DNA of 64,000 nucleotides, from positions 7,872,001-7,936,000 of the forward strand of contig NZ_FNSZ01000001.1 in the NCBI RefSeq assembly GCF_900105245.1, given 5' to 3'. This document shows, in pieces, positions 23,806-33,155 of this stretch. The stretch is from Streptomyces sp. 1222.5. GTDB lineage: Bacteria > Actinomycetota > Actinomycetes > Streptomycetales > Streptomycetaceae. Under the pieces are notes generated by a model. That model made no database searches. It saw nothing but the letters and a program-made list of their open reading frames with translations, and was not told the origin of the DNA. The number at the start of each line of letters is the position of its first letter. Within the stretch, counting starts at the first letter, position 1. A program made the translations under genes and the position numbers.

Positions 23806-26145
23806 ATGGAGCATGTCGCCGCCGTGGCGTTCATCGACGCCCGAGGCCGGGTGACCGGATGGAGCGAGGGCGCGCGGCTGTTCACGGGCCACCCGGCCGG
23901 GGACGTCGTGGGCCGGCCGGCGGCCGGCCTGCTCGCGGAGGACGTCACCGCCGACGTGCTCGCCACCCGCTGCGGCACCGTCGCCCTGCGGCACCGCGAC
24001 GGCCACCGTGTCGAGGTGGCCCTCACCGCCTGCCCGGTCCTCGGGCAGGACGGTGAGGCCACCGGGTACGCGGTCACCGCCGACCAGGAAGCCGCGCCCG
24101 CCCCGACCCTGGCCGCCCAGGCCTTCGAGCAGGCGTCCATGTCCATGTCGGTCTTCGACCTCCGGCAGTGCTACCTGCGGCTCAACGAAACCGCCTGCAA
24201 GGTCATGGGTGTCTCCGAGGCCGGGCTGACCGGCCGCTTCTTCTCGGACACCGTCGAGGACGGCGAAGCCAACCGGGGCCTCCTGCGCCACCTCGAAGAG
24301 GTGGCCGAGACCGGCAGGCCGATCCGCTACGAGAGCTTCGCCCGCGCCCCCGCGCTCAACCGGGAACATCTCTGGAGCATCGAGATGTGGCCCCTGCGCG
24401 GCGACTCCGGCGAGATGACCGGCGTCGCCATGGCCGCCTTCGACAACACCGAGCAGTACTGGGCGCGCCGCCGCCTCGCCCTGCTGAACGAGGCGGCGAC
24501 CGGCCTCGGCACCACCCTCGACGTGGTCCGCACGGCCGAGGAACTGATCGAGATCCTGGTCCCGCGGTACGCCGACTTCGCGAGCGTCGACCTGCTCGAC
24601 TGGGTGCTCGGCGCCGAGGAGCCGCCGATCACGGCCGAATACGGAGCCCTGCTCCAGCGCGTGGCCCACGGCTCCACCCGTCCGGGCAGCCCCGGAGCGG
24701 CCATGCGCATCGGCGAGACCGACGCCTACCCGCCGCTCTCCCCGCCCGCCCGGGCGCTGCGCGAGGGCCGGGCGGTACTGGCCCAGGCCGGCGAGCCCGC
24801 CTTCGTGGAGTGGATGGCCGAGCGCAACAGACGCTCGCCCGCGGGCCGCGATCTCCGCCTGGGCGTCCACTCCATGATCGCGGTGCCGCTCCGGGCCCGC
24901 GACACCACCCTCGGTGTCGCGGTCTGCGTCCGCGTGGTCCACCCCGACGGCTACGGCCCGGACGACGCCGTGTTCGCCGAGGAACTCGCCAGCCGCGCCG
25001 CCGTCTGCATCGACAACGCCCGCCGCTTCGCCCGCGAACGAGCCACCGCCCTGGCCCTCCAGCACAGCCTGCTCCCGCGGGGCCTGCCCGGACAGGCCGC
25101 GGTCGAGGTGGCCCACCGCTATCTGCCGTGCGGATCACTGGCCGGCATCGGCGGTGACTGGTTCGACGTCATCCCGCTCTCCGGCGGCCGGGTCGGCCTG
25201 GTCGTCGGCGACGTCGTCGGCCACGGCATCCAGTCCTCGGCCACCATGGGCCGGCTGCGGACGGCCGTGCGCACCCTCGCCGACGTCGACCTGCCGCCGG
25301 ACGAACTCCTCACCCACCTCGACGACCTGGTCACCCACCTGGCATCCGAGGGCAGCGCCGAGGAGGTGGCCGAACTGGGCGCCACCTGCCTGTACGCCGT
25401 GTACGACCCCGTCTCGCGCCGCCTCGCCCTGGCCGCCGCCGGTCACCCGGCCCCGGCCGTCGTGCTGCCCGGCGGTGCGGCCGAGTTCGTCCCGATGGCC
25501 GCCGGGCCGCCGCTGGGCGTCGGCGGTCTGCCCTTCGAGGCGACCGAACTCGAATTGCCCGAGGGCTCCGTCGTCGCCCTCTTCACCGACGGGCTGATCG
25601 AGGACCGCGACCGCGACGGCGACCGGGCCACCGAGGAACTCCGCCGCGCGCTCGCCGCACCGAGCGACTCCCTGGAGTCCCTCAGCGACAACGTGCTCAA
25701 GGCCGTCATGCCCGAACAGCCCATCGACGACGTCGCCCTGCTCCTGGTCCGCACCCGTGCCCTCGGCGCGGACCGGATCGCCACCTGGGACGTCCCGCCG
25801 GACCCGGCCGAAGTCGCCACCCTCCGGCAGGCCACCGGCCGGCAACTGGCCGCCTGGGGCCTGGAGGAAGCGGCCTTCGTCACCGAACTCGTCGTCAGCG
25901 AACTGGTCACCAACGCCATCCGCTACGGCACCCCGCCCATCAAGCTCCGCCTGATCCGCGACCGCGCGCTCATCTGCGAGGTCTCCGACGGCAGTTCCAC
26001 CTCCCCGCACCTGCGCCGGGCACACGTCTACGACGAGGGCGGCCGGGGACTGCTGCTGGTCGCCCAGCTCACCCAGCGCTGGGGCAGCAGGCAGACGGGC
26101 AGCGGCAAGACCATCTGGGCGGAACAGCCGCTGCCCGGCACCTGA
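23806..26145 (+). CDS. PAS-PAS-GAF-PP2C (SpoIIE)-HATPase phosphatase/anti-sigma regulator
   Basis: A 779-aa multidomain protein. Rough order: PAS 1-95, second PAS 100-225 (MSVFDLRQCYLRLNETACKV), GAF 230-400, SpoIIE/PP2C phosphatase 410-645 (GGDWFDVIPL, VVGDVVGHGI, LFTDGLIEDRDRDGD), and a C-terminal histidine-kinase-like ATPase 650-779 (FVTELVVSELVTNAIRYGTP, GGRGLLLV). The layout is common in Streptomyces. The phosphatase reactivates anti-anti-sigma proteins, while the HATPase domain resembles RsbW-type anti-sigma kinases. The start has no clear ribosome site. Its stop directly abuts the stop of the convergent cupin gene with no base between. Its partner sigma factor is not in the window. Confidence 0.88.
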   Translation: MEHVAAVAFIDARGRVTGWSEGARLFTGHPAGDVVGRPAAGLLAEDVTADVLATRCGTVALRHRDGHRVEVALTACPVLGQDGEATGYAVTADQEAAPAPTLAAQAFEQASMSMSVFDLRQCYLRLNETACKVMGVSEAGLTGRFFSDTVEDGEANRGLLRHLEEVAETGRPIRYESFARAPALNREHLWSIEMWPLRGDSGEMTGVAMAAFDNTEQYWARRRLALLNEAATGLGTTLDVVRTAEELIEILVPRYADFASVDLLDWVLGAEEPPITAEYGALLQRVAHGSTRPGSPGAAMRIGETDAYPPLSPPARALREGRAVLAQAGEPAFVEWMAERNRRSPAGRDLRLGVHSMIAVPLRARDTTLGVAVCVRVVHPDGYGPDDAVFAEELASRAAVCIDNARRFARERATALALQHSLLPRGLPGQAAVEVAHRYLPCGSLAGIGGDWFDVIPLSGGRVGLVVGDVVGHGIQSSATMGRLRTAVRTLADVDLPPDELLTHLDDLVTHLASEGSAEEVAELGATCLYAVYDPVSRRLALAAAGHPAPAVVLPGGAAEFVPMAAGPPLGVGGLPFEATELELPEGSVVALFTDGLIEDRDRDGDRATEELRRALAAPSDSLESLSDNVLKAVMPEQPIDDVALLLVRTRALGADRIATWDVPPDPAEVATLRQATGRQLAAWGLEEAAFVTELVVSELVTNAIRYGTPPIKLRLIRDRALICEVSDGSSTSPHLRRAHVYDEGGRGLLLVAQLTQRWGSRQTGSGKTIWAEQPLPGT

Positions 26146-26580
26146 TCACTGGAACGAGCAGCCCGGGTTCGGCGCGTCCTCCGAGAAGGGGGCGCCGTGC
26201 GGCAGCACGTAGAGCACGTCGAGGACGACCGGGATGTCCCCCAGATTGCGGCCTATGTGGACGTTGCCCGGCCCGGCCGGCTCCTTTATCGAGGCGCCCG
26301 CGCGGTACACGCCGTCCGAGGCGCAGCCGGAGTCGAAGTGGCTCAGAGTGCCCTGCTTCACCACGCCGTACAGCGGGCCGTCGTGGTAGTGCCAGCCGGT
26401 GCTCTGACCGGGCGGGACGGTGATCTCCCGCAGGGTGTAGTCGGTGCCGCCGACGGTGTACTGGGCGAGAAGCCTCGCCGTCACCCCGGGCCCCGGAGGG
26501 GTCGCCCCGGCGGTGCCGCAGGTGAGGGTGGTGACGGCGGTGAGCATGCCGACGACGGCCGTGCGGAGTGCGATGCGCAT
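26146..26580 (-). CDS. Secreted cupin-domain protein
   Basis: A 144-aa exported cupin. The signal peptide MRIALRTAVVGMLTAVTTL is followed by a small beta-barrel with metal-binding histidines in TGWHYHDGPLYGVVKQG and GNVHIGRNLGD. The second cupin motif is weak, so catalysis is uncertain; it may bind a metal or small ligand outside the cell. The ATG at 26580 with GGAGGCTCCCGC was preferred to one at 26622. The gene ends at the very base after the phosphatase stop. Confidence 0.8.
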   Translation of the reverse strand: MRIALRTAVVGMLTAVTTLTCGTAGATPPGPGVTARLLAQYTVGGTDYTLREITVPPGQSTGWHYHDGPLYGVVKQGTLSHFDSGCASDGVYRAGASIKEPAGPGNVHIGRNLGDIPVVLDVLYVLPHGAPFSEDAPNPGCSFQ

Positions 26581-26702
26581 GCGGGAGCCTCCGGAGACGC
26601 GAGCGGGTGTCGCCGCGAACATAGAGGCCGCGTAGGCGTGTTGTGGCCGGAACCCGATGATCCGGATTCAGCCGTCGGCCGGCCGCGCCCGTGGCGCGAA
26701 CC

Positions 26703-27314
26703 TCACTCCTCGCCGGCGGCCGCCGCGACCTGGGCGAGCGTGCGTCCCGTGCGCACCGAGCGGGCCCGCCGTGGATCCGGGGTGCCGTGCCCGGCCGGCC
26801 GCGCCGGTCCCTTGCGCACCAGCAGCCAGGCCTCCTCCTCGTCCGGGCCGCCGCGGAAGCGGGTGAGGGCGTACTCGCCGCGCAGCTTCGTGCCGTGCAG
26901 CCGGAAGGTGGCGTGCCCGTGTGCCAGGGACTCGGCGAAGTCCACCGCCCGCCCGCGCCGGTCATGGCTGAGGGGCTCGTAGGTACCGTTGTCCCACACG
27001 ATCACCGTGCCGCCGCCGTACTCGCCCTCGGGGATCACACCCTCGAAGTCCTCGTAGTCCAGCGGATGGTCCTCGGTGGGTACGGCCAGCCGCTTGTCCG
27101 CGGGGTCGCCGGACGGGCCCTTGGGGACCGACCAGGACTTCAGGACGTCGTCGACCTGGAGCCGGAAGTCGAAGTGCATCCGCCGCGCGTCGTGGATCTG
27201 GACCACGAATCGGGGCTCGTCCGCGCCGGCCCGGGCGGTTCGGCCCGAGGGTTCGCGGGTCCGCTCGAAGTCGCGCTTGCCGCGATACGCCCGCAGCCGG
27301 TCCTCCGCCGCCAC
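26703..27314 (-). CDS. LigD-type 3'-phosphoesterase domain protein
   Basis: A 203-aa stand-alone homologue of the phosphoesterase domain of LigD. The catalytic/metal residues are all visible: His41, His47, Asp49 and Arg51 in HDARRMHFDFRL, and His83 in PTEDHPLDY; the spacing equals Pseudomonas LigD (H42, H48, D50, R52, H84). It would trim 3'-phosphate or ribonucleotide ends at breaks before ligation. The separate ligase gene at 17710-18696 could be its functional partner. The GTG at 27314 is preceded by GGAAGGAGCC; an upstream frame to 27515 has no site. Confidence 0.87.
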   Translation of the reverse strand: MAAEDRLRAYRGKRDFERTREPSGRTARAGADEPRFVVQIHDARRMHFDFRLQVDDVLKSWSVPKGPSGDPADKRLAVPTEDHPLDYEDFEGVIPEGEYGGGTVIVWDNGTYEPLSHDRRGRAVDFAESLAHGHATFRLHGTKLRGEYALTRFRGGPDEEEAWLLVRKGPARPAGHGTPDPRRARSVRTGRTLAQVAAAAGEE

Positions 27315-27376
27315 GTGCGGCTCCTTCCGTGCGTGGGTCCGCCTCACGCGCCCCGGGTACCCCGGGCGGGGCGCGT

Positions 27377-28240
27377 TCAGCCCGCGATGCCGTCCAGCTC
27401 GGCCACCGCGTCGTCCGGCAGCACCAGGGCCGCCGCGGCGATGTTCTCCCGCAGGTGCGCGACGGAGGAGGTGCCGGGGATGAGCGCGATGTTCGGCGAC
27501 CGGCGCAGCAGCCACGCCAGCGCGACCTGCTGCGGCGAGGCCTCCAGACGGGCGGCCACCTGCGCCAGCGTCTCGGACTGCAGGGGCGTGAAGCCGCCGA
27601 GCGGGAAGTACGGCACGAAGACGATGTTCTCGGCCGCGGTGCGCCGCAGCAAGGCCTCGTCCCGCCGGTTCGCCAGGTTGTACAGGTTCTGCACGGTCAC
27701 CACCGGCGCGATCGCCCGGGCCTCGGCCAGCTGCGCCACGGAGGCCGCGCTCAGCCCCAGGTGCCGGATCAGCCCCCGCTCGCGCAGCTCGGCCAGAGCG
27801 CCGAACTGCTCGGCGACGGAGTCCTCGTTCGGGATGTCGACGTCGCCCAGCCGCAGATTGACCACGTCCAGCGTCTCCACGCCGAGGTGCCGCAGGTTGT
27901 CGTACACCTGCGCCTTCAGGTCCTCGGGGTGCCGGGACATGATCCAGCCGCCGTCGACGCCGCGCCGGGCACCGACCTTGGTGACCAGGTGCAGCCCGTC
28001 CGGGTAGGGGTGCAGGGCCTCCCTGATGATCTCGTTGACCACCACGGGGCCGTAGAAGTCCGCCGTGTCGATGTGGGTGATGCCCGCCTCCACCGCCGCG
28101 CGCAGCACCGCGACCGCCCGGCCCCGGTCCTTCGGCGGGCCGAAGACGTGCGGACCGGTCAGCTGCATGGCGCCGTAGCCCATCCGGGTCAGGGTCGGTC
28201 CCCCGGCCGGGGTGACGGTGCCGCCGAGCTGTGCAGTCAT
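27377..28240 (-). CDS. Aldo/keto reductase
   Basis: A 287-aa NADPH-dependent oxidoreductase of the AKR superfamily. The family aspartate and tyrosine are in HIDTADFYGP and the lysine in LVTKVGARR. RHLGLS, PYFPLGGF and IALIPGTSS match the barrel and cofactor-binding strands. It reduces aldehydes or ketones, often reactive carbonyls. The ATG at 28240 has GAGAGG upstream. It diverges from an XRE regulator gene, an arrangement very common for AKRs in Streptomyces, so that regulator probably controls it. Confidence 0.88.
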   Translation of the reverse strand: MTAQLGGTVTPAGGPTLTRMGYGAMQLTGPHVFGPPKDRGRAVAVLRAAVEAGITHIDTADFYGPVVVNEIIREALHPYPDGLHLVTKVGARRGVDGGWIMSRHPEDLKAQVYDNLRHLGVETLDVVNLRLGDVDIPNEDSVAEQFGALAELRERGLIRHLGLSAASVAQLAEARAIAPVVTVQNLYNLANRRDEALLRRTAAENIVFVPYFPLGGFTPLQSETLAQVAARLEASPQQVALAWLLRRSPNIALIPGTSSVAHLRENIAAAALVLPDDAVAELDGIAG

Positions 28241-28388
28241 GTCGTACCTCTCATGTTCTCCGGGCCACCGGCCCTCCCGGTCGCCCCACCTCCACCCTGC
28301 GCCCGCCGTCAACGGGGCAGCAGTACCCCCGCGATCCTGGGAGTGACAGGGCCAGCCATCGGCGGCCGGGCGCCCGTACGGTGGTGCC

Positions 28389-29249
28389 ATGGACGGTTCG
28401 AACGCGCTCGGTGAGTTCCTGCGCGCCCGCCGGGCACTGGTGCGGCCCGAGGACGTGGGGCTCCCCGGCGGCGGCCTGCGCCGGGTGCCGGGGCTGCGCC
28501 GCGAGGAGGTGGCGATGCTGTCCGGCATCAGTTCCGACTACTACCTCAGGCTGGAGCAGGGCCGCGACCGCAACCCGTCCGTGCAGGTGCTGGAGGCCGT
28601 CGCCCGGGTGCTGCGGCTGGACGCCGACGCCACCGCCCACCTCGTCGGGCTCGCCCGGGAACGGCCCGCGTCGGGCGCACGGCCCGGGCGCCGGACGCCG
28701 CAGGTCCCGGCCAGCCTCCTGCAGCTGATCGACGGCTGGCCGCGCACCCCCGCCTACCTCCAGAACCGCTACACCGACTGCCTGGCCGCGAACGCCCTGG
28801 CCACCGCGATCACCCCCAACTACCGGCCCGGCGTCAACCTGTTGCGGGCCGTCTTCCTCGACCCCGCCGAGCGCGCGCTGCGCCGGGACTGGGAAGACCT
28901 CACCGCGGAGGGCGTGGCCGCCCTGCGCTCGGGGGCCGGGGCGGACGCGGACGACCCGCGCCTGCGCGACCTGGTCGGCGAGCTGTCGCTGCGCAGCGAA
29001 CGTTTCCGCGTCCTGTGGGCCCGCCACGAGGTGCGGCCCCGGCGCGGCCGGGTGAGCCGGCTGACCCACCCGCAGGTCGGCGACCTCGACCTGCACTCGG
29101 ACAAGCTGTCCGTGGAGGGCGCCGACGGGCTCACCCTCGTCGTCTTCCACGCCGAGCCCGGCAGCCGCAGCGCCGAACTGCTCGACATCCTCGGCAGCCT
29201 GAGCGCGCCCGCGGCCGGCAGTGCCCAGGAACGCGTCGACGGACAGTAG
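28389..29249 (+). CDS. XRE-family regulator with MmyB-like ligand domain
   Basis: A 286-aa protein with an N-terminal helix-turn-helix containing RRVPGLRREEVAMLSGISSD and YYLRLEQGRDRNPSVQVLEA, the hallmark of the MmyB-like group. The C-terminal region (about 105-270) is the PAS-like ligand domain with NALATAITPNYRPGVNLLRA and DLHSDKLSVEGADG. It faces the aldo/keto reductase gene across a 148-bp gap and is likely its regulator. No clear palindrome was found in the gap. Confidence 0.87.
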   Translation: MDGSNALGEFLRARRALVRPEDVGLPGGGLRRVPGLRREEVAMLSGISSDYYLRLEQGRDRNPSVQVLEAVARVLRLDADATAHLVGLARERPASGARPGRRTPQVPASLLQLIDGWPRTPAYLQNRYTDCLAANALATAITPNYRPGVNLLRAVFLDPAERALRRDWEDLTAEGVAALRSGAGADADDPRLRDLVGELSLRSERFRVLWARHEVRPRRGRVSRLTHPQVGDLDLHSDKLSVEGADGLTLVVFHAEPGSRSAELLDILGSLSAPAAGSAQERVDGQ

Positions 29250-29364
29250 CCCGCCGCCGCGGCACGGCCGCGTTCCGGACACGGGCCGTACGGGTGTTCG
29301 CCGTCCGGGGGCCGAAGGTGCCACGATCTTCGGGGAGCCGGTACGGACGAGCATCGGAGCGCGC

Positions 29365-30339
29365 ATGACGACGCACAGGGCCACCGAGGACCACACGGAA
29401 CGGGTCGCGGGGGTGGAGGTGAGTCCGGTCGCCGGGCACATCGGGGCCGAGATCACCGGGGTCGACCTGGCCGGACCCCTCGACGACGCCGTGGTGGACC
29501 TGATCCGGCGGGCCGTGCTGCGCTGGAAGGTGGTCTTCTTCCGCGGGCAGGAGCTGGACCACGCCGGGCACGTCGCCTTCGCCCGCCGGTTCGGGGAACC
29601 GGTCGTTCTCGGCCGGCGGGGGAGCGCCTCACCCGCGGGCTTCCCCGAGGTCGAGACCACCGCGGACCGGCTGGAGCTGGGCGGCCGGTTCGGCATGGAG
29701 CACGAGGAGTGGCTCCAGCGGCGGCGGCACACCCTGCTGCGCGGCTGGCACTGCGACCACGGCGCCCGGATCGACCCGCCGGCCGCGACCGTCCTGCGCG
29801 CCGAGACGGTCCCGCCGTACGGCGGCGACACCACCTGGGCGAACCTGGCCGCCGCCTACGCCGGTCTGTCGGCGCCGGTCCGCGCCTTCGTGGACGGGCT
29901 GCGCGCCGAGCACCGTCTCGGCGTCGGCTACCAGGCACGGCCCGGCGACGACGCGTACCTCCGGCACCTCCTGGACCACCAGGTCGCCTCCGTGCATCCG
30001 CTGGTGCGGGTGCACCCGGAGACGGGTGAGCGGGTGCTGTTCGTCAACGGCTACTACCTGGAGCAGATCGTGGACGTCTCCCGTCCCGAGAGCGCCGCGC
30101 TGCTGGAGATGCTGCTGGAACAGGCGGTGCGGCCCGAGTACACGGTCCGCTTCCGCTGGGAGCCCGGCAGCGTCGCCTTCTGGGACAACCGGGCCACCAT
30201 CCACCTGGCCCCGAGCGACAACGCCCACCTCGGCCTCCCCCGGGTCATGCACCGGGTGATGCTCGCCGGGGACGTGCCGGTGGGGGTGGACGGCAAGCCG
30301 TCCGAACCGGTCACGGGGACCGCGCCCGGCCGCTGGTGA
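29365..30339 (+). CDS. TauD/TfdA-family Fe(II)/2-oxoglutarate dioxygenase
   Basis: A 324-aa dioxygenase. The iron ligands are His129 and Asp131 in GWHCDHGA and the distal His296 in VMHRVML; a 2-oxoglutarate-binding arginine follows (FWDNRATIHLA region). The N-terminal part EITGVDLAGPLDD and VVFFRGQELDHAGHVAFARR is typical of TauD-like enzymes. Such enzymes hydroxylate sulfonates, phenoxy acids or other small acids, releasing sulfite or similar. The LLM flavoenzyme that converges on it also belongs to groups often used in organosulfur breakdown. Substrate not determined. The ATG at 29365 was chosen over a distant upstream start at 29221 that overlaps the regulator gene. Confidence 0.85.
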   Translation: MTTHRATEDHTERVAGVEVSPVAGHIGAEITGVDLAGPLDDAVVDLIRRAVLRWKVVFFRGQELDHAGHVAFARRFGEPVVLGRRGSASPAGFPEVETTADRLELGGRFGMEHEEWLQRRRHTLLRGWHCDHGARIDPPAATVLRAETVPPYGGDTTWANLAAAYAGLSAPVRAFVDGLRAEHRLGVGYQARPGDDAYLRHLLDHQVASVHPLVRVHPETGERVLFVNGYYLEQIVDVSRPESAALLEMLLEQAVRPEYTVRFRWEPGSVAFWDNRATIHLAPSDNAHLGLPRVMHRVMLAGDVPVGVDGKPSEPVTGTAPGRW

Positions 30340-30355
30340 ACCCCGGCCCAGGGAC

Positions 30356-30387
30356 GGCGGCCGGCGCGGCTCAGCCCGCCGGCCGCC
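30356..30387. terminator. Bidirectional hairpin between convergent genes
   Basis: GGCGGCCGGCG and CGCCGGCCGCC form a perfect 11-bp stem around a 10-nt loop. It spans the stop codon of the LLM gene and lies 17 bp after the TauD-type stop, so it could end both transcripts. Confidence 0.55.
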
Positions 30388-31399
30388 ACCCCAGGGCCGG
30401 GCCCAGCTCCGTCGCCATGTCCGTGAGGATCTGCACGTAGTCCTCGTGCTCGAAGGCGAACGGCAGCGCGAACGCCACCTCGTCGACCTCGCGGAAGGCG
30501 GCGTGCGCGTGCAGCCGCTCCGCGAGTTCCGCCGAGGTGCCCACCAGGTCCGGGGCGAACAGCAGCCGCGCCGGGCCCTGCGGGGCGGTCGTGCGCGGCA
30601 GACGCCTGTCCGCGTACGCGGCGTACTTGGCCCGCTGCTCCGGCGTCGCCGAGTCGGTGGGGATCACCACCAGGCCCTGGGACACCCGGGCCGCCTCGCC
30701 GTCGGGGTGGCGGGCCCGGAACTCCCGGATGTGGGACAGCTGGATCGCGGCGAAGTCAGCCGGTGTGTCCGTGCCCTCGGCCTTGACGACGCTGCTGGTC
30801 AGGAGGTTCATCCGGTGATCGCCCGCCCAGCGTGCCGAGCCCAGGCTGCCGCCGCCGTACCAGAGCCGCCGGCCGAGGCCGGGGGAGTGCGGCTGCACGA
30901 CGTCGGAGAACGTCTCGAAGCCCACCGCACCGCTGAAGCCGGTGGCCGGCTCGCCGCGCACCAGGTCCAGCAGCCGCCGCACCCGCTCGTAGCCGAAGTC
31001 CTCCGTGTCGGAGGTGTCCGGGTACAGGGCCTCCCTGACCTGCTCGTAGTGTGTCGGCGGGCCCACGCTGACGCCCGGGTTCAGCCGGCCGCCGGACAGG
31101 ATGTCGACGGTGGCCAGGTCCTCGGCCAGGCGCAGCGGGTTCTCCCAGCCGAGCGGTGTCACCGCCGTGCCCAGTTCGATGCGGCGGGTGCGCTGCGAGG
31201 CCGCGGCGAGGACGGCGACCGGGGACGAGATGCCGTACTGCAGATGCCGGTGGCGGACCCAGGCGCTGTCGAATCCGAGCCGCTCGCCCAGCTCGATGAT
31301 CTCCAGCGTGGACTCGTGGCCGCGGGCCGGGTCCGCCGGGTCGAACAGGCCGATCGTGAGAAAGCCCAGCCTGCGCAGCGGGCGAGAGGCGGTCGGCAC
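30371..31399 (-). CDS. LLM-class flavin-dependent oxidoreductase
   Basis: A 342-aa luciferase-like monooxygenase. Visible marks are IELGERLGFDSAWVRHRHL near the N-terminus, RIELGTAVTPLGWENPLRLA and VDILSGGRLNPGVSVG, all usual for bacterial luciferase-type enzymes that use reduced flavin. The LYPDTSDTEDFGYER insert and the C-terminal VDEVAFALPFAFEHEDYV are also seen. The GTG at 31399 has GGAGGAGCCC upstream. It converges with the TauD-type dioxygenase. No flavin reductase gene is close, so reduced flavin must come from elsewhere. Substrate unknown. Confidence 0.85.
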   Translation of the reverse strand: MPTASRPLRRLGFLTIGLFDPADPARGHESTLEIIELGERLGFDSAWVRHRHLQYGISSPVAVLAAASQRTRRIELGTAVTPLGWENPLRLAEDLATVDILSGGRLNPGVSVGPPTHYEQVREALYPDTSDTEDFGYERVRRLLDLVRGEPATGFSGAVGFETFSDVVQPHSPGLGRRLWYGGGSLGSARWAGDHRMNLLTSSVVKAEGTDTPADFAAIQLSHIREFRARHPDGEAARVSQGLVVIPTDSATPEQRAKYAAYADRRLPRTTAPQGPARLLFAPDLVGTSAELAERLHAHAAFREVDEVAFALPFAFEHEDYVQILTDMATELGPALGWRPAG

Positions 31400-31480
31400 G
31401 GGCTCCTCCAGCGGTCGTACGTCGGTTCTGCCGCGATTGTGGCAGGCGAGTGTGACAGCCGTGTGATCGTTCCCTTGCGC

Positions 31481-32992
31481 TCAGTTCAGCGGGATCGTCA
31501 CCTCGTCCTCGACCGGCGGATCGAGCTCCTGGGCACGGTTGCCGGTCGCGGCGAAGCAGCGCAGCCGGATCGCGTCGGCGCTGACGTCCAGGCGCAGGAA
31601 GCACTTGAAGAACGGCGGGCTGTAGGTGGTGGAGGACGGCGAGAACAGCTGGGTGTAGGTCTTCCGGACCGGCAGCCGGAACCGTGACTTGCTCTCGGGG
31701 CGGCTTCCGGTGCCGAGCAGGCCCGCGACCAGCCGGGTGCGCCGGGTGATCCGGGCGCCGGCTCCGGGCGCGCGGCCCGGCTCGATGCCGAGGCGCTCGG
31801 AGACGACCGCCGTGGCCTCGTCCTCGGTGAGCGTGAAGAAGCGGCGCAGCCGCAGCCGCCGGCCGTACAGCCGGCTGTAGAACGACAGGGAGTCGCCGCG
31901 CAGCGGGTAGCAGCGGAAGTCGCGTTCGGTGACTCCTGCCACCGACACCCGCGGGATGGTGTGCGTGGCGTGCATGAACGCGCCGCCGCCGCCCGCCACC
32001 ACGTACTGGACGGTGCGGCCGGCCACGTCGACCGGGTACCGCTGGTAGTTGTGGATGTCGCCGCCGATCGCGGCCACGTAGTTGTGCTCGGGGTCTCGGA
32101 CGATGTCGTCGACGAAACCGCCGCCCTCGACGGCGCAGGGGTGGTGCTCGCCGTCGACGTACAGCGGCGACCCGGTGATCAGGACCTTCGGCTTCGGCCC
32201 CCGGGACACCTCCCGCAGCCAGGCGCCCTGTTCGGCGTCGATCGTGCCCAGCAGACCGGTGTCGATGCCGACGATCCGGACCGGACCGGCGTCGATCGCC
32301 CAGTACGGGCCGGGCTGCTCGGCCTGCTGGGCGGGCGCCGGCCGCAACCCCCGTGCGGCGGCGAGGCGTTGCTCGTCCGTGGGGCCGGGCCGGTGCCAGA
32401 GGAGGTCGCGCCACCAGGCGCGGGTGAGCGCGCGGGGGCGGGGCGCGGCGCCGAGCGGCGGGGTGTCGGCGCAGAAGACACGCATGAAGGCGCCGAGGTC
32501 CTCGTACCAGTCGTGGTTGCCCGGAATCGCGTACATCGGCGCCGGATAGCCCTGGTACGGCCGGAAGAACTTGTCGCCGTAGTCGCCCGCGGCGCCCACC
32601 GGGTAGATGACGTCGCTGGCGATCACCGCGAACTCGGTGTCCTGACCGGTCCTCAGGAAACCGGGCACGACGGCGTACTGGGAGTCGTCGCCCTCGCCGG
32701 TGTCGCCGATGACCATGAAGGAGAACCGGTCCGGGACCTCGCGCCGGATCACCTTGTCGGCGGGAGCGCCCGCCGCCTGCCGCCGTGCCACCCAGCGGCC
32801 GCGGGTGCGCCCGGTCGGATCGCCGAACCAGGAGGCCAGCACGCCGTTGCGGGCGGCCCACAGGGTCCTCGGGTTCAGCCACGACAGCTTCTCGACGTGG
32901 TCCGGCATCAGCTGCTGGTAGGCGCCGCGCTCGGCCGCGCCCCAGCCGGCGCCCTGGGCGGTATCGCGTGAGGAGTCAGACACGCGCTGCAC
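31481..32992 (-). CDS. Calcineurin-like metallophosphoesterase
   Basis: A 503-aa protein with the full set of metallophosphoesterase motifs: GDTGEGD, SDVIYPVG, the metal-bridging GNHDWYED and GGDIHNYQRYP. The N-terminal about 90 residues have no clear signal peptide. A C-terminal extension (about 380-503, with FSPSSTTYSPPFFKCFLRLD) is of unknown role. It cleaves a phosphoester or phosphodiester with a two-metal centre. The GTG at 32992 and a second GTG at 32983 are both possible starts, with little ribosome-site signal. Single-gene unit. Confidence 0.83.
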   Translation of the reverse strand: MQRVSDSSRDTAQGAGWGAAERGAYQQLMPDHVEKLSWLNPRTLWAARNGVLASWFGDPTGRTRGRWVARRQAAGAPADKVIRREVPDRFSFMVIGDTGEGDDSQYAVVPGFLRTGQDTEFAVIASDVIYPVGAAGDYGDKFFRPYQGYPAPMYAIPGNHDWYEDLGAFMRVFCADTPPLGAAPRPRALTRAWWRDLLWHRPGPTDEQRLAAARGLRPAPAQQAEQPGPYWAIDAGPVRIVGIDTGLLGTIDAEQGAWLREVSRGPKPKVLITGSPLYVDGEHHPCAVEGGGFVDDIVRDPEHNYVAAIGGDIHNYQRYPVDVAGRTVQYVVAGGGGAFMHATHTIPRVSVAGVTERDFRCYPLRGDSLSFYSRLYGRRLRLRRFFTLTEDEATAVVSERLGIEPGRAPGAGARITRRTRLVAGLLGTGSRPESKSRFRLPVRKTYTQLFSPSSTTYSPPFFKCFLRLDVSADAIRLRCFAATGNRAQELDPPVEDEVTIPLN

Positions 32993-33155
32993 CGTAACAA
33001 CGCGCCGGTCACCAGGGGTATGCGGGGCCCCGTACGCCCACCTCCGTGACGGCCAGGGGGGTTCTGCGCCGGGGTACGCTGAGCGCGCGGCCCGGCTCCT
33101 CGGGAGGCCGGGCCCTCCGGCCGGCAGGGGCCCCGTCGAGGAACGGAGCGGATCT

